The notes under the pieces are model-generated. The model had not been told where the DNA came from. It did no database searches and saw only the letters and a list, made by a program, of their open reading frames with translations. 64,000 bases of DNA, taken from assembly GCA_027627225.1 (NCBI GenBank), contig JAPFQT010000369.1, positions 62,001 through 126,000 of the forward strand, read 5' to 3'. This document shows, one piece after another, positions 19,485 to 31,330 of this stretch. The position numbers and the translations under genes are program-made. Each line of letters starts with the position of its first letter. Within the stretch, counting starts at the first letter, position 1. Source of the DNA: Congeria kusceri. Its lineage: Eukaryota > Mollusca > Bivalvia > Myida > Dreissenidae.

Positions 19485-21221
19485 TTGCGTCCGAGAGCGA
19501 ACAAGATTCGCTATGTAGACCTGTTACGGGTTCCTGCTCCATCAAAAGTCCATCCCGACTTACTTACGAACAAGGTCTATGTCCCCGCCCTACTCCAGTC
19601 TATGATGTCCTCTGAAAATAGAAAGCATAGGTTAAGAAGTGATAAATGTAGGGGCGACTTGGTAATTGACGGCAGTGCTTCCATAAAGTGGGGCTTAGGC
19701 TGGGAGGAAAGGTTAAAATGTACAAGATGCAGATATGTAGGCAAGCATTATAAGCTTTACAATGAGGTTCCATCAAGTACCAGGGGCAGAAAGGCAGCTC
19801 AGATCAATGTAGGCTTCCAAATAGGTGTTGCAAGTACTTCTATTGGGAACACAGGTTCCCGCAGAATTCTCAACACAACCAATATCATTGCTCCCTCTCC
19901 ACTTGCTATGCAAAAACAAGCAAATAAGGTCAATACTGCCCTTAAATCCCTAAATGAGAGAAGCATGTACCAGATTAGAGAAAACTTAGTTGCTGAAAAT
20001 GCCAAAATTGGTCAAAAAGATCCCTCTAAGGTAAATGTTGAAGGGGACACTTGCTACAACAATCCAATTTTTAACTCTGACGCGACACCCTTTCAAGCCG
20101 GAACTATTGCCATAAGCACTATGTGTGAAAACAATACCAGAAACAAGCAAATTGTAGGGGTACAAGTAGCAAATAAACTATGCAGGACTGCATCAATGCT
20201 TAGGAATAAGGGTAAACCTGTTCAGTGCCCCAATCATAGGGGGCATTGTTCTGCAAATGTTTCAGAGAGGGAACCAATAGGTGATGAAGGCAAATGGAAT
20301 AGGTTGTTAGGTGACCAGATCTCTAAGGACATCAAAATAGCAAATTTCACTTGTGATGGGGACAGTAGGGCATTCCAAGGTGTTCGTAACTCTCATGGTC
20401 ACAATGTGGGTCATCTTAAGGATCTGAGGCACCTAGGCAACTCGCTGAAGCGCGAGCTCAACAAAGCGCCTTTCTCAAAGGGCATGCTCAAGGGTCATTC
20501 CAAGTCTAATATCAGGAGTCGGTTCGCTCTCTCGGTCAAAGCTAGGTGTATGGCTGAGCTTAAAGCTGCCCACAATAAACACCAGGGTGACATCAAGGTT
20601 CTAAAGAAGGTCATGGTTGATGTAATCGCAACCATTGTTCTATGCTTCAGTGGTTACTGCGGTACTCATTGTGCAAAGTACAGTTATGTCTGTGCTGGTA
20701 CAAATAGGCAAGCTAAGAATTTCATGCCAGACAATGTCAAGGTTAAAATGGTTGACAGTGACCAACAAGTCCTTAAAAAATGCATTGAAATGGTTTTAGG
20801 TCCAGCTGCTCTTGACGCTACCAAACTTTTAACCACAACCCAAAAAAGTGAAGCAGTAAACAGGTCGTACCAAGCTGTCAATCCTAAAACTGTGACTTTC
20901 TCACGCAACTGTGTAGGTCGAATTCACGGGCAGGTTCACAAATTAAACAATGGCTATGCTGACTCTGTAATTGCAAAAACCACTGAACTAAATGCTAACC
21001 TTACCCAGGGGTCAAAGATTATTAAGCAGATAGCATATGAGGACCGCAACGACCTTAACCGAAAGCAAACATCCGCTACCAACAAAGCACGAGCTTTACG
21101 TGCCAGGACGCGGAATTATCGATACAAACTGCATGAGGAATTACACTACGGCAAGGGCATGAGTGACCCCAAACCTGATTATGACAGTCTTCCACACCTT
21201 AAGCATCATAAATATGCTTAG
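19485..21221 (+). CDS. Mutator-like DDE transposase, main frame, unit 6, without an upstream module
   Basis: Identical to the unit 2 protein. The N-terminal frame is at 19267-19458. This is the only core whose left edge touches another core instead of a module. Confidence 0.75.
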   Translation: MRPRANKIRYVDLLRVPAPSKVHPDLLTNKVYVPALLQSMMSSENRKHRLRSDKCRGDLVIDGSASIKWGLGWEERLKCTRCRYVGKHYKLYNEVPSSTRGRKAAQINVGFQIGVASTSIGNTGSRRILNTTNIIAPSPLAMQKQANKVNTALKSLNERSMYQIRENLVAENAKIGQKDPSKVNVEGDTCYNNPIFNSDATPFQAGTIAISTMCENNTRNKQIVGVQVANKLCRTASMLRNKGKPVQCPNHRGHCSANVSEREPIGDEGKWNRLLGDQISKDIKIANFTCDGDSRAFQGVRNSHGHNVGHLKDLRHLGNSLKRELNKAPFSKGMLKGHSKSNIRSRFALSVKARCMAELKAAHNKHQGDIKVLKKVMVDVIATIVLCFSGYCGTHCAKYSYVCAGTNRQAKNFMPDNVKVKMVDSDQQVLKKCIEMVLGPAALDATKLLTTTQKSEAVNRSYQAVNPKTVTFSRNCVGRIHGQVHKLNNGYADSVIAKTTELNANLTQGSKIIKQIAYEDRNDLNRKQTSATNKARALRARTRNYRYKLHEELHYGKGMSDPKPDYDSLPHLKHHKYA

Positions 21222-21397
21222 TTGATTGTGTACCTGATAATAAATTGTTATTATTACCTGTTTTGGCATAAGAGACCTCTAACAAGTGGCCCTCGCGTCA
21301 GCATCAGGCGTTCCTCTACCTGAAAAAGGCAAAAATACCCAATAGAAATAGATATAAAATGAAAAAAAACATGCATTTATGTATTTTAAGTGTATTT

Positions 21398-21820
21398 CTA
21401 TGAATAAAAGGAAGTGATAAAGCTTGTTGTATTCATGTTTTTACCAAATATGCAGGCTGGCTCAGTTCCATGCCCGCTGCACTGTCCGAACTGTAAACAT
21501 GTCCGCCGTTCCATGTTGGTGGAATGGGGCTCTATGTTTAAATGTTCAGGCTTAACACACAAGCTATTGTTGCATAAGTGGCTCACAGAGTCCCTGGCGT
21601 TCAATTCTGACTTCATGTAGCGCATTAACGCTACACGGTGAACCAAGTATGTCTCTGATTTTATGTCCGAAGGCAATTTAGCCCTCATTCGGCCATAATA
21701 GGGTAAGGAACTATTTGAAATACAACCATTCCAGATCAAACAATCTGAATTGATGCATTTAATGCACTTATTTTCTACTCTTTTGCTCAGAAATGACCAA
21801 AAATCTGCTTTCTCATCCAT
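21398..21820 (-). CDS. His-Me finger endonuclease-like protein, unit 6
   Basis: Identical protein to unit 1. The module is present on its 5' side (21865-22339). Confidence 0.85.
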   Translation of the reverse strand: MDEKADFWSFLSKRVENKCIKCINSDCLIWNGCISNSSLPYYGRMRAKLPSDIKSETYLVHRVALMRYMKSELNARDSVSHLCNNSLCVKPEHLNIEPHSTNMERRTCLQFGQCSGHGTEPACIFGKNMNTTSFITSFYS

Positions 21821-21864
21821 ATTTTGCACTTGCAGACGATATTTTATTTTAACCCAAAGTCAGT

Positions 21865-22339
21865 TTAGGTCACAATATACTAAAAGATTTCCTTAACAAA
21901 TTCAATGTAAAAGCAATAAATTCAACAAAAAATAAACTCAACATTTTGCGCGTAGAGACCCTCATAACCATACCTTTTCTTAAAGAGCATTCCGAGCCGA
22001 ATTGATTTAGACAATAAAAAAGATAGGTCATGTGATATGTAAGAAAGAACTCGACGCGAATCAAAGTTCACTGTTTTACGGCCATCTTTTTACCGGCTAC
22101 TCTCCAGTTGAAGGTATACTGCCAACTGTCAAAGTCTCGTCATGTAGTCTCCAACCTTCAAGCGAAACAGTGAATTTTTAGTACACAACAATGTTTTTCC
22201 TACCACACGTACAAAGAAATATTCAAAAATAAAGTCATGGCAAGTGACTATACAGAAAATTGTGTCTTCAAATAAATGGTGTTGATTTATTTAGAGAGTA
22301 TAGCATTGCACACCTGAAATATTTAGTATACTGTAACCT
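21865..22339 (+). repeat. 475 bp terminal module, copy 5
   Basis: Matches the reference module, between cores 6 and 7. Confidence 0.9.
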
Positions 22340-23274
22340 ATAAGAGAAATTTGTTCCCATTAAAATTAGTTTTTCTTGCATATAATTATCTTCCCATGCA
22401 TATTGCACCAATATATTAAGTTTGGCTTGTATATCTGTCCATTTGGCCATTTTATTTCATATTTTCAAACACAGGTGATTTTGGTCGGAAGCCGGTGATT
22501 TCAAGCGTCTTGAAGCTTAAATGTCCCTCTAACAATTAAAGCTGATATTTGCAATATTTGTGACAAAATACCCAAACAAACCAAACAAACATGTATGGGG
22601 GGCTTATGTGGGGTGAGGAGAGAATGACTTTGTTAGATAGTTTTACTCTAAGCCATTTTGATAATGTATTTTTTGTGTATTTTTTTTAAAAAATCACCCC
22701 AAAAATGTAAATTTAATAGAAAAAAAATTCCAATTTCATCCAAGACAATTAACAAATTAGTCAAAATGGGAGATCAAAGATACTTTGAAGTGTAGAAATC
22801 AATCAGCTTCCAGTAATTGCTTGTTTCAAACCAATAAAGTGTAAAATCTTTAAAGCACCTTGTTTGTCGCAGCCTCTTTAATTACAGGCCACCAATTATA
22901 TATTCTAGTATATAATGTCATGAGTGCCTTTAAACTGCAGCAGGTGGTCAATTTGCATTGCCTGCTCACATTTAGAGGTTTAAGGGAATACAAAATTGCA
23001 TATTTTGGGCACAAAATAAGTACTTTGACTTTTTTTAAGGTGGCAATCTGGTCAAAATGGGGTTCATAACCAAGCAAAAGAAAAAGTTGCTCAATGTTGG
23101 TTTTAAACGAGGTGGGACTAGTCCGGTGAAGGGGAAAAAACATAATTATGAAACAAGGTCAAATTCCAACACAACCTATGTAAGGTTAGAAAGGTCATCC
23201 TTTGAAGCACGGGTAGCTTACAATGACAAGGTTCTTTTCGGGATGTAGACGGCTCTCAAACCCCAGCTAAGCCC

Positions 23275-25011
23275 TTGCGTCCGAGAGCGAACAAGATTCG
23301 CTATGTAGACCTGTTACGGGTTCCTGCTCCATCAAAAGTCCATCCCGACTTACTTACGAACAAGGTCTATGTCCCCGCCCTACTCCAGTCTATGATGTCC
23401 TCTGAAAATAGAAAGCATAGGTTAAGAAGTGATAAATGTAGGGGCGACTTGGTAATTGACGGCAGTGCTTCCATAAAGTGGGGCTTAGGCTGGGAGGAAA
23501 GGTTAAAATGTACAAGATGCAGATATGTAGGCAAGCATTATAAGCTTTACAATGAGGTTCCATCAAGTACCAGGGGCAGAAAGGCAGCTCAGATCAATGT
23601 AGGCTTCCAAATAGGTGTTGCAAGTACTTCTATTGGGAACACAGGTTCCCGCAGAATTCTCAACACAACCAATATCATTGCTCCCTCTCCACTTGCTATG
23701 CAAAAACAAGCAAATAAGGTCAATACTGCCCTTAAATCCCTAAATGAGAGAAGCATGTACCAGATTAGAGAAAACTTAGTTGCTGAAAATGCCAAAATTG
23801 GTCAAAAAGATCCCTCTAAGGTAAATGTTGAAGGGGACACTTGCTACAACAATCCAATTTTTAACTCTGACGCGACACCCTTTCAAGCCGGAACTATTGC
23901 CATAAGCACTATGTGTGAAAACAATACCAGAAACAAGCAAATTGTAGGGGTACAAGTAGCAAATAAACTATGCAGGACTGCATCAATGCTTAGGAATAAG
24001 GGTAAACCTGTTCAGTGCCCCAATCATAGGGGGCATTGTTCTGCAAATGTTTCAGAGAGGGAACCAATAGGTGATGAAGGCAAATGGAATAGGTTGTTAG
24101 GTGACCAGATCTCTAAGGACATCAAAATAGCAAATTTCACTTGTGATGGGGACAGTAGGGCATTCCAAGGTGTTCGTAACTCTCATGGTCACAATGTGGG
24201 TCATCTTAAGGATCTGAGGCACCTAGGCAACTCGCTGAAGCGCGAGCTCAACAAAGCGCCTTTCTCAAAGGGCATGCTCAAGGGTCATTCCAAGTCTAAT
24301 ATCAGGAGTCGGTTCGCTCTCTCGGTCAAAGCTAGGTGTATGGCTGAGCTTAAAGCTGCCCACAATAAACACCAGGGTGACATCAAGGTTCTAAAGAAGG
24401 TCATGGTTGATGTAATCGCAACCATTGTTCTATGCTTCAGTGGTTACTGCGGTACTCATTGTGCAAAGTACAGTTATGTCTGTGCTGGTACAAATAGGCA
24501 AGCTAAGAATTTCATGCCAGACAATGTCAAGGTTAAAATGGTTGACAGTGACCAACAAGTCCTTAAAAAATGCATTGAAATGGTTTTAGGTCCAGCTGCT
24601 CTTGACGCTACCAAACTTTTAACCACAACCCAAAAAAGTGAAGCAGTAAACAGGTCGTACCAAGCTGTCAATCCTAAAACTGTGACTTTCTCACGCAACT
24701 GTGTAGGTCGAATTCACGGGCAGGTTCACAAATTAAACAATGGCTATGCTGACTCTGTAATTGCAAAAACCACTGAACTAAATGCTAACCTTACCCAGGG
24801 GTCAAAGATTATTAAGCAGATAGCATATGAGGACCGCAACGACCTTAACCGAAAGCAAACATCCGCTACCAACAAAGCACGAGCTTTACGTGCCAGGACG
24901 CGGAATTATCGATACAAACTGCATGAGGAATTACACTACGGCAAGGGCATGAGTGACCCCAAACCTGATTATGACAGTCTTCCACACCTTAAGCATCATA
25001 AATATGCTTAG
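23275..25011 (+). CDS. Mutator-like DDE transposase, main frame, unit 7
   Basis: Identical to the unit 2 protein. The N-terminal frame is at 23057-23248. Confidence 0.75.
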   Translation: MRPRANKIRYVDLLRVPAPSKVHPDLLTNKVYVPALLQSMMSSENRKHRLRSDKCRGDLVIDGSASIKWGLGWEERLKCTRCRYVGKHYKLYNEVPSSTRGRKAAQINVGFQIGVASTSIGNTGSRRILNTTNIIAPSPLAMQKQANKVNTALKSLNERSMYQIRENLVAENAKIGQKDPSKVNVEGDTCYNNPIFNSDATPFQAGTIAISTMCENNTRNKQIVGVQVANKLCRTASMLRNKGKPVQCPNHRGHCSANVSEREPIGDEGKWNRLLGDQISKDIKIANFTCDGDSRAFQGVRNSHGHNVGHLKDLRHLGNSLKRELNKAPFSKGMLKGHSKSNIRSRFALSVKARCMAELKAAHNKHQGDIKVLKKVMVDVIATIVLCFSGYCGTHCAKYSYVCAGTNRQAKNFMPDNVKVKMVDSDQQVLKKCIEMVLGPAALDATKLLTTTQKSEAVNRSYQAVNPKTVTFSRNCVGRIHGQVHKLNNGYADSVIAKTTELNANLTQGSKIIKQIAYEDRNDLNRKQTSATNKARALRARTRNYRYKLHEELHYGKGMSDPKPDYDSLPHLKHHKYA

Positions 25012-25187
25012 TTGATTGTGTACCTGATAATAAATTGTTATTATTACCTGTTTTGGCATAAGAGACCTCTAACAAGTGGCCCTCGCGTCAGCATCAGGCG
25101 TTCCTCTACCTGAAAAAGGCAAAAATACCCAATAGAAATAGATATAAAATGAAAAAAAACATGCATTTATGTATTTTAAGTGTATTT

Positions 25188-25610
25188 CTATGAATAAAAG
25201 GAAGTGATAAAGCTTGTTGTATTCATGTTTTTACCAAATATGCAGGCTGGCTCAGTTCCATGCCCGCTGCACTGTCCGAACTGTAAACATGTCCGCCGTT
25301 CCATGTTGGTGGAATGGGGCTCTATGTTTAAATGTTCAGGCTTAACACACAAGCTATTGTTGCATAAGTGGCTCACAGAGTCCCTGGCGTTCAATTCTGA
25401 CTTCATGTAGCGCATTAACGCTACACGGTGAACCAAGTATGTCTCTGATTTTATGTCCGAAGGCAATTTAGCCCTCATTCGGCCATAATAGGGTAAGGAA
25501 CTATTTGAAATACAACCATTCCAGATCAAACAATCTGAATTGATGCATTTAATGCACTTATTTTCTACTCTTTTGCTCAGAAATGACCAAAAATCTGCTT
25601 TCTCATCCAT
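25188..25610 (-). CDS. His-Me finger endonuclease-like protein, unit 7
   Basis: Identical protein to unit 1, in a standard unit. Confidence 0.85.
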   Translation of the reverse strand: MDEKADFWSFLSKRVENKCIKCINSDCLIWNGCISNSSLPYYGRMRAKLPSDIKSETYLVHRVALMRYMKSELNARDSVSHLCNNSLCVKPEHLNIEPHSTNMERRTCLQFGQCSGHGTEPACIFGKNMNTTSFITSFYS

Positions 25611-25654
25611 ATTTTGCACTTGCAGACGATATTTTATTTTAACCCAAAGTCAGT

Positions 25655-26129
25655 TTAGGTCACAATATACTAAAAGATTTCCTTAACAAATTCAATGTAA
25701 AAGCAATAAATTCAACAAAAAATAAACTCAACATTTTGCGCGTAGAGACCCTCATAACCATACCTTTTCTTAAAGAGCATTCCGAGCCGAATTGATTTAG
25801 ACAATAAAAAAGATAGGTCATGTGATATGTAAGAAAGAACTCGACGCGAATCAAAGTTCACTGTTTTACGGCCATCTTTTTACCGGCTACTCTCCAGTTG
25901 AAGGTATACTGCCAACTGTCAAAGTCTCGTCATGTAGTCTCCAACCTTCAAGCGAAACAGTGAATTTTTAGTACACAACAATGTTTTTCCTACCACACGT
26001 ACAAAGAAATATTCAAAAATAAAGTCATGGCAAGTGACTATACAGAAAATTGTGTCTTCAAATAAATGGTGTTGATTTATTTAGAGAGTATAGCATTGCA
26101 CACCTGAAATATTTAGTATACTGTAACCT
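25655..26129 (+). repeat. 475 bp terminal module, copy 6
   Basis: Matches the reference module, between cores 7 and 8. Confidence 0.9.
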
Positions 26130-27064
26130 ATAAGAGAAATTTGTTCCCATTAAAATTAGTTTTTCTTGCATATAATTATCTTCCCATGCATATTGCACCA
26201 ATATATTAAGTTTGGCTTGTATATCTGTCCATTTGGCCATTTTATTTCATATTTTCAAACACAGGTGATTTTGGTCGGAAGCCGGTGATTTCAAGCATCT
26301 TGAAGCTTAAATGTCCCTCTAACAATTAAAGCTGATATTTGCAATATTTGTGACAAAATACCCAAACAAACCAAACAAACATGTATGGGGGGCTTATGTG
26401 GGGTGAGGAGAGAATGACTTTGTTAGATAGTTTTACTCTAAGCCATTTTGATAATGTATTTTTTGTGTATTTTTTTTAAAAAATCACCCCAAAAATGTAA
26501 ATTTAATAGAAAAAAAATTCCAATTTCATCCAAGACAATTAACAAATTAGTCAAAATGGGAGATCAAAGATACTTTGAAGTGTAGAAATCAATCAGCTTC
26601 CAGTAATTGCTTGTTTCAAACCAATAAAGTGTAAAATCTTTAAAGCACCTTGTTTGTCGCAGCCTCTTTAATTACAGGCCACCAATTATATATTCTAGTA
26701 TATAATGTCATGAGTGCCTTTAAACTGCAGCAGGTGGTCAATTTGCATTGCCTGCTCACATTTAGAGGTTTAAGGGAATACAAAATTGCATATTTTGGGC
26801 ACAAAATAAGTACTTTGACTTTTTTTAAGGTGGCAATCTGGTCAAAATGGGGTTCATAACCAAGCAAAAGAAAAAGTTGCTCAATGTTGGTTTTAAACGA
26901 GGTGGGACTAGTCCGGTGAAGGGGAAAAAACATAATTATGAAACAAGGTCAAATTCCAACACAACCTATGTAAGGTTAGAAAGGTCATCCTTTGAAGCAC
27001 GGGTAGCTTACAATGACAAGGTTCTTTTCGGGATGTAGACGGCTCTCAAACCCCAGCTAAGCCC

Positions 27065-28801
27065 TTGCGTCCGAGAGCGAACAAGATTCGCTATGTAGAC
27101 CTGTTACGGGTTCCTGCTCCATCAAAAGTCCATCCCGACTTACTTACGAACAAGGTCTATGTCCCCGCCCTACTCCAGTCTATGATGTCCTCTGAAAATA
27201 GAAAGCATAGGTTAAGAAGTGATAAATGTAGGGGCGACTTGGTAATTGACGGCAGTGCTTCCATAAAGTGGGGCTTAGGCTGGGAGGAAAGGTTAAAATG
27301 TACAAGATGCAGATATGTAGGCAAGCATTATAAGCTTTACAATGAGGTTCCATCAAGTACCAGGGGCAGAAAGGCAGCTCAGATCAATGTAGGCTTCCAA
27401 ATAGGTGTTGCAAGTACTTCTATTGGGAACACAGGTTCCCGCAGAATTCTCAACACAACCAATATCATTGCTCCCTCTCCACTTGCTATGCAAAAACAAG
27501 CAAATAAGGTCAATACTGCCCTTAAATCCCTAAATGAGAGAAGCATGTACCAGATTAGAGAAAACTTAGTTGCTGAAAATGCCAAAATTGGTCAAAAAGA
27601 TCCCTCTAAGGTAAATGTTGAAGGGGACACTTGCTACAACAATCCAATTTTTAACTCTGACGCGACACCCTTTCAAGCCGGAACTATTGCCATAAGCACT
27701 ATGTGTGAAAACAATACCAGAAACAAGCAAATTGTAGGGGTACAAGTAGCAAATAAACTATGCAGGACTGCATCAATGCTTAGGAATAAGGGTAAACCTG
27801 TTCAGTGCCCCAATCATAGGGGGCATTGTTCTGCAAATGTTTCAGAGAGGGAACCAATAGGTGATGAAGGCAAATGGAATAGGTTGTTAGGTGACCAGAT
27901 CTCTAAGGACATCAAAATAGCAAATTTCACTTGTGATGGGGACAGTAGGGCATTCCAAGGTGTTCGTAACTCTCATGGTCACAATGTGGGTCATCTTAAG
28001 GATCTGAGGCACCTAGGCAACTCGCTGAAGCGCGAGCTCAACAAAGCGCCTTTCTCAAAGGGCATGCTCAAGGGTCATTCCAAGTCTAATATCAGGAGTC
28101 GGTTCGCTCTCTCGGTCAAAGCTAGGTGTATGGCTGAGCTTAAAGCTGCCCACAATAAACACCAGGGTGACATCAAGGTTCTAAAGAAGGTCATGGTTGA
28201 TGTAATCGCAACCATTGTTCTATGCTTCAGTGGTTACTGCGGTACTCATTGTGCAAAGTACAGTTATGTCTGTGCTGGTACAAATAGGCAAGCTAAGAAT
28301 TTCATGCCAGACAATGTCAAGGTTAAAATGGTTGACAGTGACCAACAAGTCCTTAAAAAATGCATTGAAATGGTTTTAGGTCCAGCTGCTCTTGACGCTA
28401 CCAAACTTTTAACCACAACCCAAAAAAGTGAAGCAGTAAACAGGTCGTACCAAGCTGTCAATCCTAAAACTGTGACTTTCTCACGCAACTGTGTAGGTCG
28501 AATTCACGGGCAGGTTCACAAATTAAACAATGGCTATGCTGACTCTGTAATTGCAAAAACCACTGAACTAAATGCTAACCTTACCCAGGGGTCAAAGATT
28601 ATTAAGCAGATAGCATATGAGGACCGCAACGACCTTAACCGAAAGCAAACATCCGCTACCAACAAAGCACGAGCTTTACGTGCCAGGACGCGGAATTATC
28701 GATACAAACTGCATGAGGAATTACACTACGGCAAGGGCATGAGTGACCCCAAACCTGATTATGACAGTCTTCCACACCTTAAGCATCATAAATATGCTTA
28801 G
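27065..28801 (+). CDS. Mutator-like DDE transposase, main frame, unit 8
   Basis: Identical to the unit 2 protein. The N-terminal frame is at 26847-27038. The non-coding leader has a G to A change at 26297. Confidence 0.75.
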   Translation: MRPRANKIRYVDLLRVPAPSKVHPDLLTNKVYVPALLQSMMSSENRKHRLRSDKCRGDLVIDGSASIKWGLGWEERLKCTRCRYVGKHYKLYNEVPSSTRGRKAAQINVGFQIGVASTSIGNTGSRRILNTTNIIAPSPLAMQKQANKVNTALKSLNERSMYQIRENLVAENAKIGQKDPSKVNVEGDTCYNNPIFNSDATPFQAGTIAISTMCENNTRNKQIVGVQVANKLCRTASMLRNKGKPVQCPNHRGHCSANVSEREPIGDEGKWNRLLGDQISKDIKIANFTCDGDSRAFQGVRNSHGHNVGHLKDLRHLGNSLKRELNKAPFSKGMLKGHSKSNIRSRFALSVKARCMAELKAAHNKHQGDIKVLKKVMVDVIATIVLCFSGYCGTHCAKYSYVCAGTNRQAKNFMPDNVKVKMVDSDQQVLKKCIEMVLGPAALDATKLLTTTQKSEAVNRSYQAVNPKTVTFSRNCVGRIHGQVHKLNNGYADSVIAKTTELNANLTQGSKIIKQIAYEDRNDLNRKQTSATNKARALRARTRNYRYKLHEELHYGKGMSDPKPDYDSLPHLKHHKYA

Positions 28802-28977
28802 TTGATTGTGTACCTGATAATAAATTGTTATTATTACCTGTTTTGGCATAAGAGACCTCTAACAAGTGGCCCTCGCGTCAGCATCAGGCGTTCCTCTACC
28901 TGAAAAAGGCAAAAATACCCAATAGAAATAGATATAAAATGAAAAAAAACATGCATTTATGTATTTTAAGTGTATTT

Positions 28978-29400
28978 CTATGAATAAAAGGAAGTGATAA
29001 AGCTTGTTGTATTCATGTTTTTACCAAATATGCAGGCTGGCTCAGTTCCATGCCCGCTGCACTGTCCGAACTGTAAACATGTCCGCCGTTCCATGTTGGT
29101 GGAATGGGGCTCTATGTTTAAATGTTCAGGCTTAACACACAAGCTATTGTTGCATAAGTGGCTCACAGAGTCCCTGGCGTTCAATTCTGACTTCATGTAG
29201 CGCATTAACGCTACACGGTGAACCAAGTATGTCTCTGATTTTATGTCCGAAGGCAATTTAGCCCTCATTCGGCCATAATAGGGTAAGGAACTATTTGAAA
29301 TACAACCATTCCAGATCAAACAATCTGAATTGATGCATTTAATGCACTTATTTTCTACTCTTTTGCTCAGAAATGACCAAAAATCTGCTTTCTCATCCAT
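28978..29400 (-). CDS. His-Me finger endonuclease-like protein, unit 8, beside two modules
   Basis: Identical protein to unit 1. Two tandem modules (29445-30395) lie on its 5' side. Confidence 0.85.
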   Translation of the reverse strand: MDEKADFWSFLSKRVENKCIKCINSDCLIWNGCISNSSLPYYGRMRAKLPSDIKSETYLVHRVALMRYMKSELNARDSVSHLCNNSLCVKPEHLNIEPHSTNMERRTCLQFGQCSGHGTEPACIFGKNMNTTSFITSFYS

Positions 29401-29444
29401 ATTTTGCACTTGCAGACGATATTTTATTTTAACCCAAAGTCAGT

Positions 29445-29919
29445 TTAGGTCACAATATACTAAAAGATTTCCTTAACAAATTCAATGTAAAAGCAATAAA
29501 TTCAACAAAAAATAAACTCAACATTTTGCGCGTAGAGACCCTCATAACCATACCTTTTCTTAAAGAGCATTCCGAGCCGAATTGATTTAGACAATAAAAA
29601 AGATAGGTCATGTGATATGTAAGAAAGAACTCGACGCGAATCAAAGTTCACTGTTTTACGGCCATCTTTTTACCGGCTACTCTCCAGTTGAAGGTATACT
29701 GCCAACTGTCAAAGTCTCGTCATGTAGTCTCCAACCTTCAAGCGAAACAGTGAATTTTTAGTACACAACAATGTTTTTCCTACCACACGTACAAAGAAAT
29801 ATTCAAAAATAAAGTCATGGCAAGTGACTATACAGAAAATTGTGTCTTCAAATAAATGGTGTTGATTTATTTAGAGAGTATAGCATTGCACACCTGAAAT
29901 ATTTAGTATACTGTAACCT
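29445..29919 (+). repeat. 475 bp terminal module, copy 7 (first of a tandem pair)
   Basis: Follows core 8. Its right end (...GTAACCT, 29919) is followed not by a core but by T plus the left end of another module. Confidence 0.92.
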
Positions 29920-30395
29920 TTTAGGTCACAATATACTAAAAGATTTCCTTAACAAATTCAATGTAAAAGCAATAAATTCAACAAAAAATAAACTCAACAT
30001 TTTGCGCGTAGAGACCCTCATAACCATACCTTTTCTTAAAGAGCATTCCGAGCCGAATTGATTTAGACAATAAAAAAGATAGGTCATGTGATATGTAAGA
30101 AAGAACTCGACGCGAATCAAAGTTCACTGTTTTACGGCCATCTTTTTACCGGCTACTCTCCAGTTGAAGGTATACTGCCAACTGTCAAAGTCTCGTCATG
30201 TAGTCTCCAACCTTCAAGCGAAACAGTGAATTTTTAGTACACAACAATGTTTTTCCTACCACACGTACAAAGAAATATTCAAAAATAAAGTCATGGCAAG
30301 TGACTATACAGAAAATTGTGTCTTCAAATAAATGGTGTTGATTTATTTAGAGAGTATAGCATTGCACACCTGAAATATTTAGTATACTGTAACCT
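29920..30395 (+). repeat. 475 bp terminal module, copy 8 (second of a tandem pair, plus one T)
   Basis: A complete second module, 476 bp counting the extra T at the joint, precedes core 9. The joint reads ACCT-TT-TAGG: the two inverted-repeat ends face each other a few bases apart, like a head-to-tail dimer or circle junction of an insertion element. Confidence 0.92.
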
Positions 30396-31330
30396 ATAAG
30401 AGAAATTTGTTCCCATTAAAATTAGTTTTTCTTGCATATAATTATCTTCCCATGCATATTGCACCAATATATTAAGTTTGGCTTGTATATCTGTCCATTT
30501 GGCCATTTTATTTCATATTTTCAAACACAGGTGATTTTGGTCGGAAGCCGGTGATTTCAAGCGTCTTGAAGCTTAAATGTCCCTCTAACAATTAAAGCTG
30601 ATATTTGCAATATTTGTGACAAAATACCCAAACAAACCAAACAAACATGTATGGGGGGCTTATGTGGGGTGAGGAGAGAATGACTTTGTTAGATAGTTTT
30701 ACTCTAAGCCATTTTGATAATGTATTTTTTGTGTATTTTTTTTAAAAAATCACCCCAAAAATGTAAATTTAATAGAAAAAAAATTCCAATTTCATCCAAG
30801 ACAATTAACAAATTAGTCAAAATGGGAGATCAAAGATACTTTGAAGTGTAGAAATCAATCAGCTTCCAGTAATTGCTTGTTTCAAACCAATAAAGTGTAA
30901 AATCTTTAAAGCACCTTGTTTGTCGCAGCCTCTTTAATTACAGGCCACCAATTATATATTCTAGTATATAATGTCATGAGTGCCTTTAAACTGCAGCAGG
31001 TGGTCAATTTGCATTGCCTGCTCACATTTAGAGGTTTAAGGGAATACAAAATTGCATATTTTGGGCACAAAATAAGTACTTTGACTTTTTTTAAGGTGGC
31101 AATCTGGTCAAAATGGGGTTCATAACCAAGCAAAAGAAAAAGTTGCTCAATGTTGGTTTTAAACGAGGTGGGACTAGTCCGGTGAAGGGGAAAAAACATA
31201 ATTATGAAACAAGGTCAAATTCCAACACAACCTATGTAAGGTTAGAAAGGTCATCCTTTGAAGCACGGGTAGCTTACAATGACAAGGTTCTTTTCGGGAT
31301 GTAGACGGCTCTCAAACCCCAGCTAAGCCC

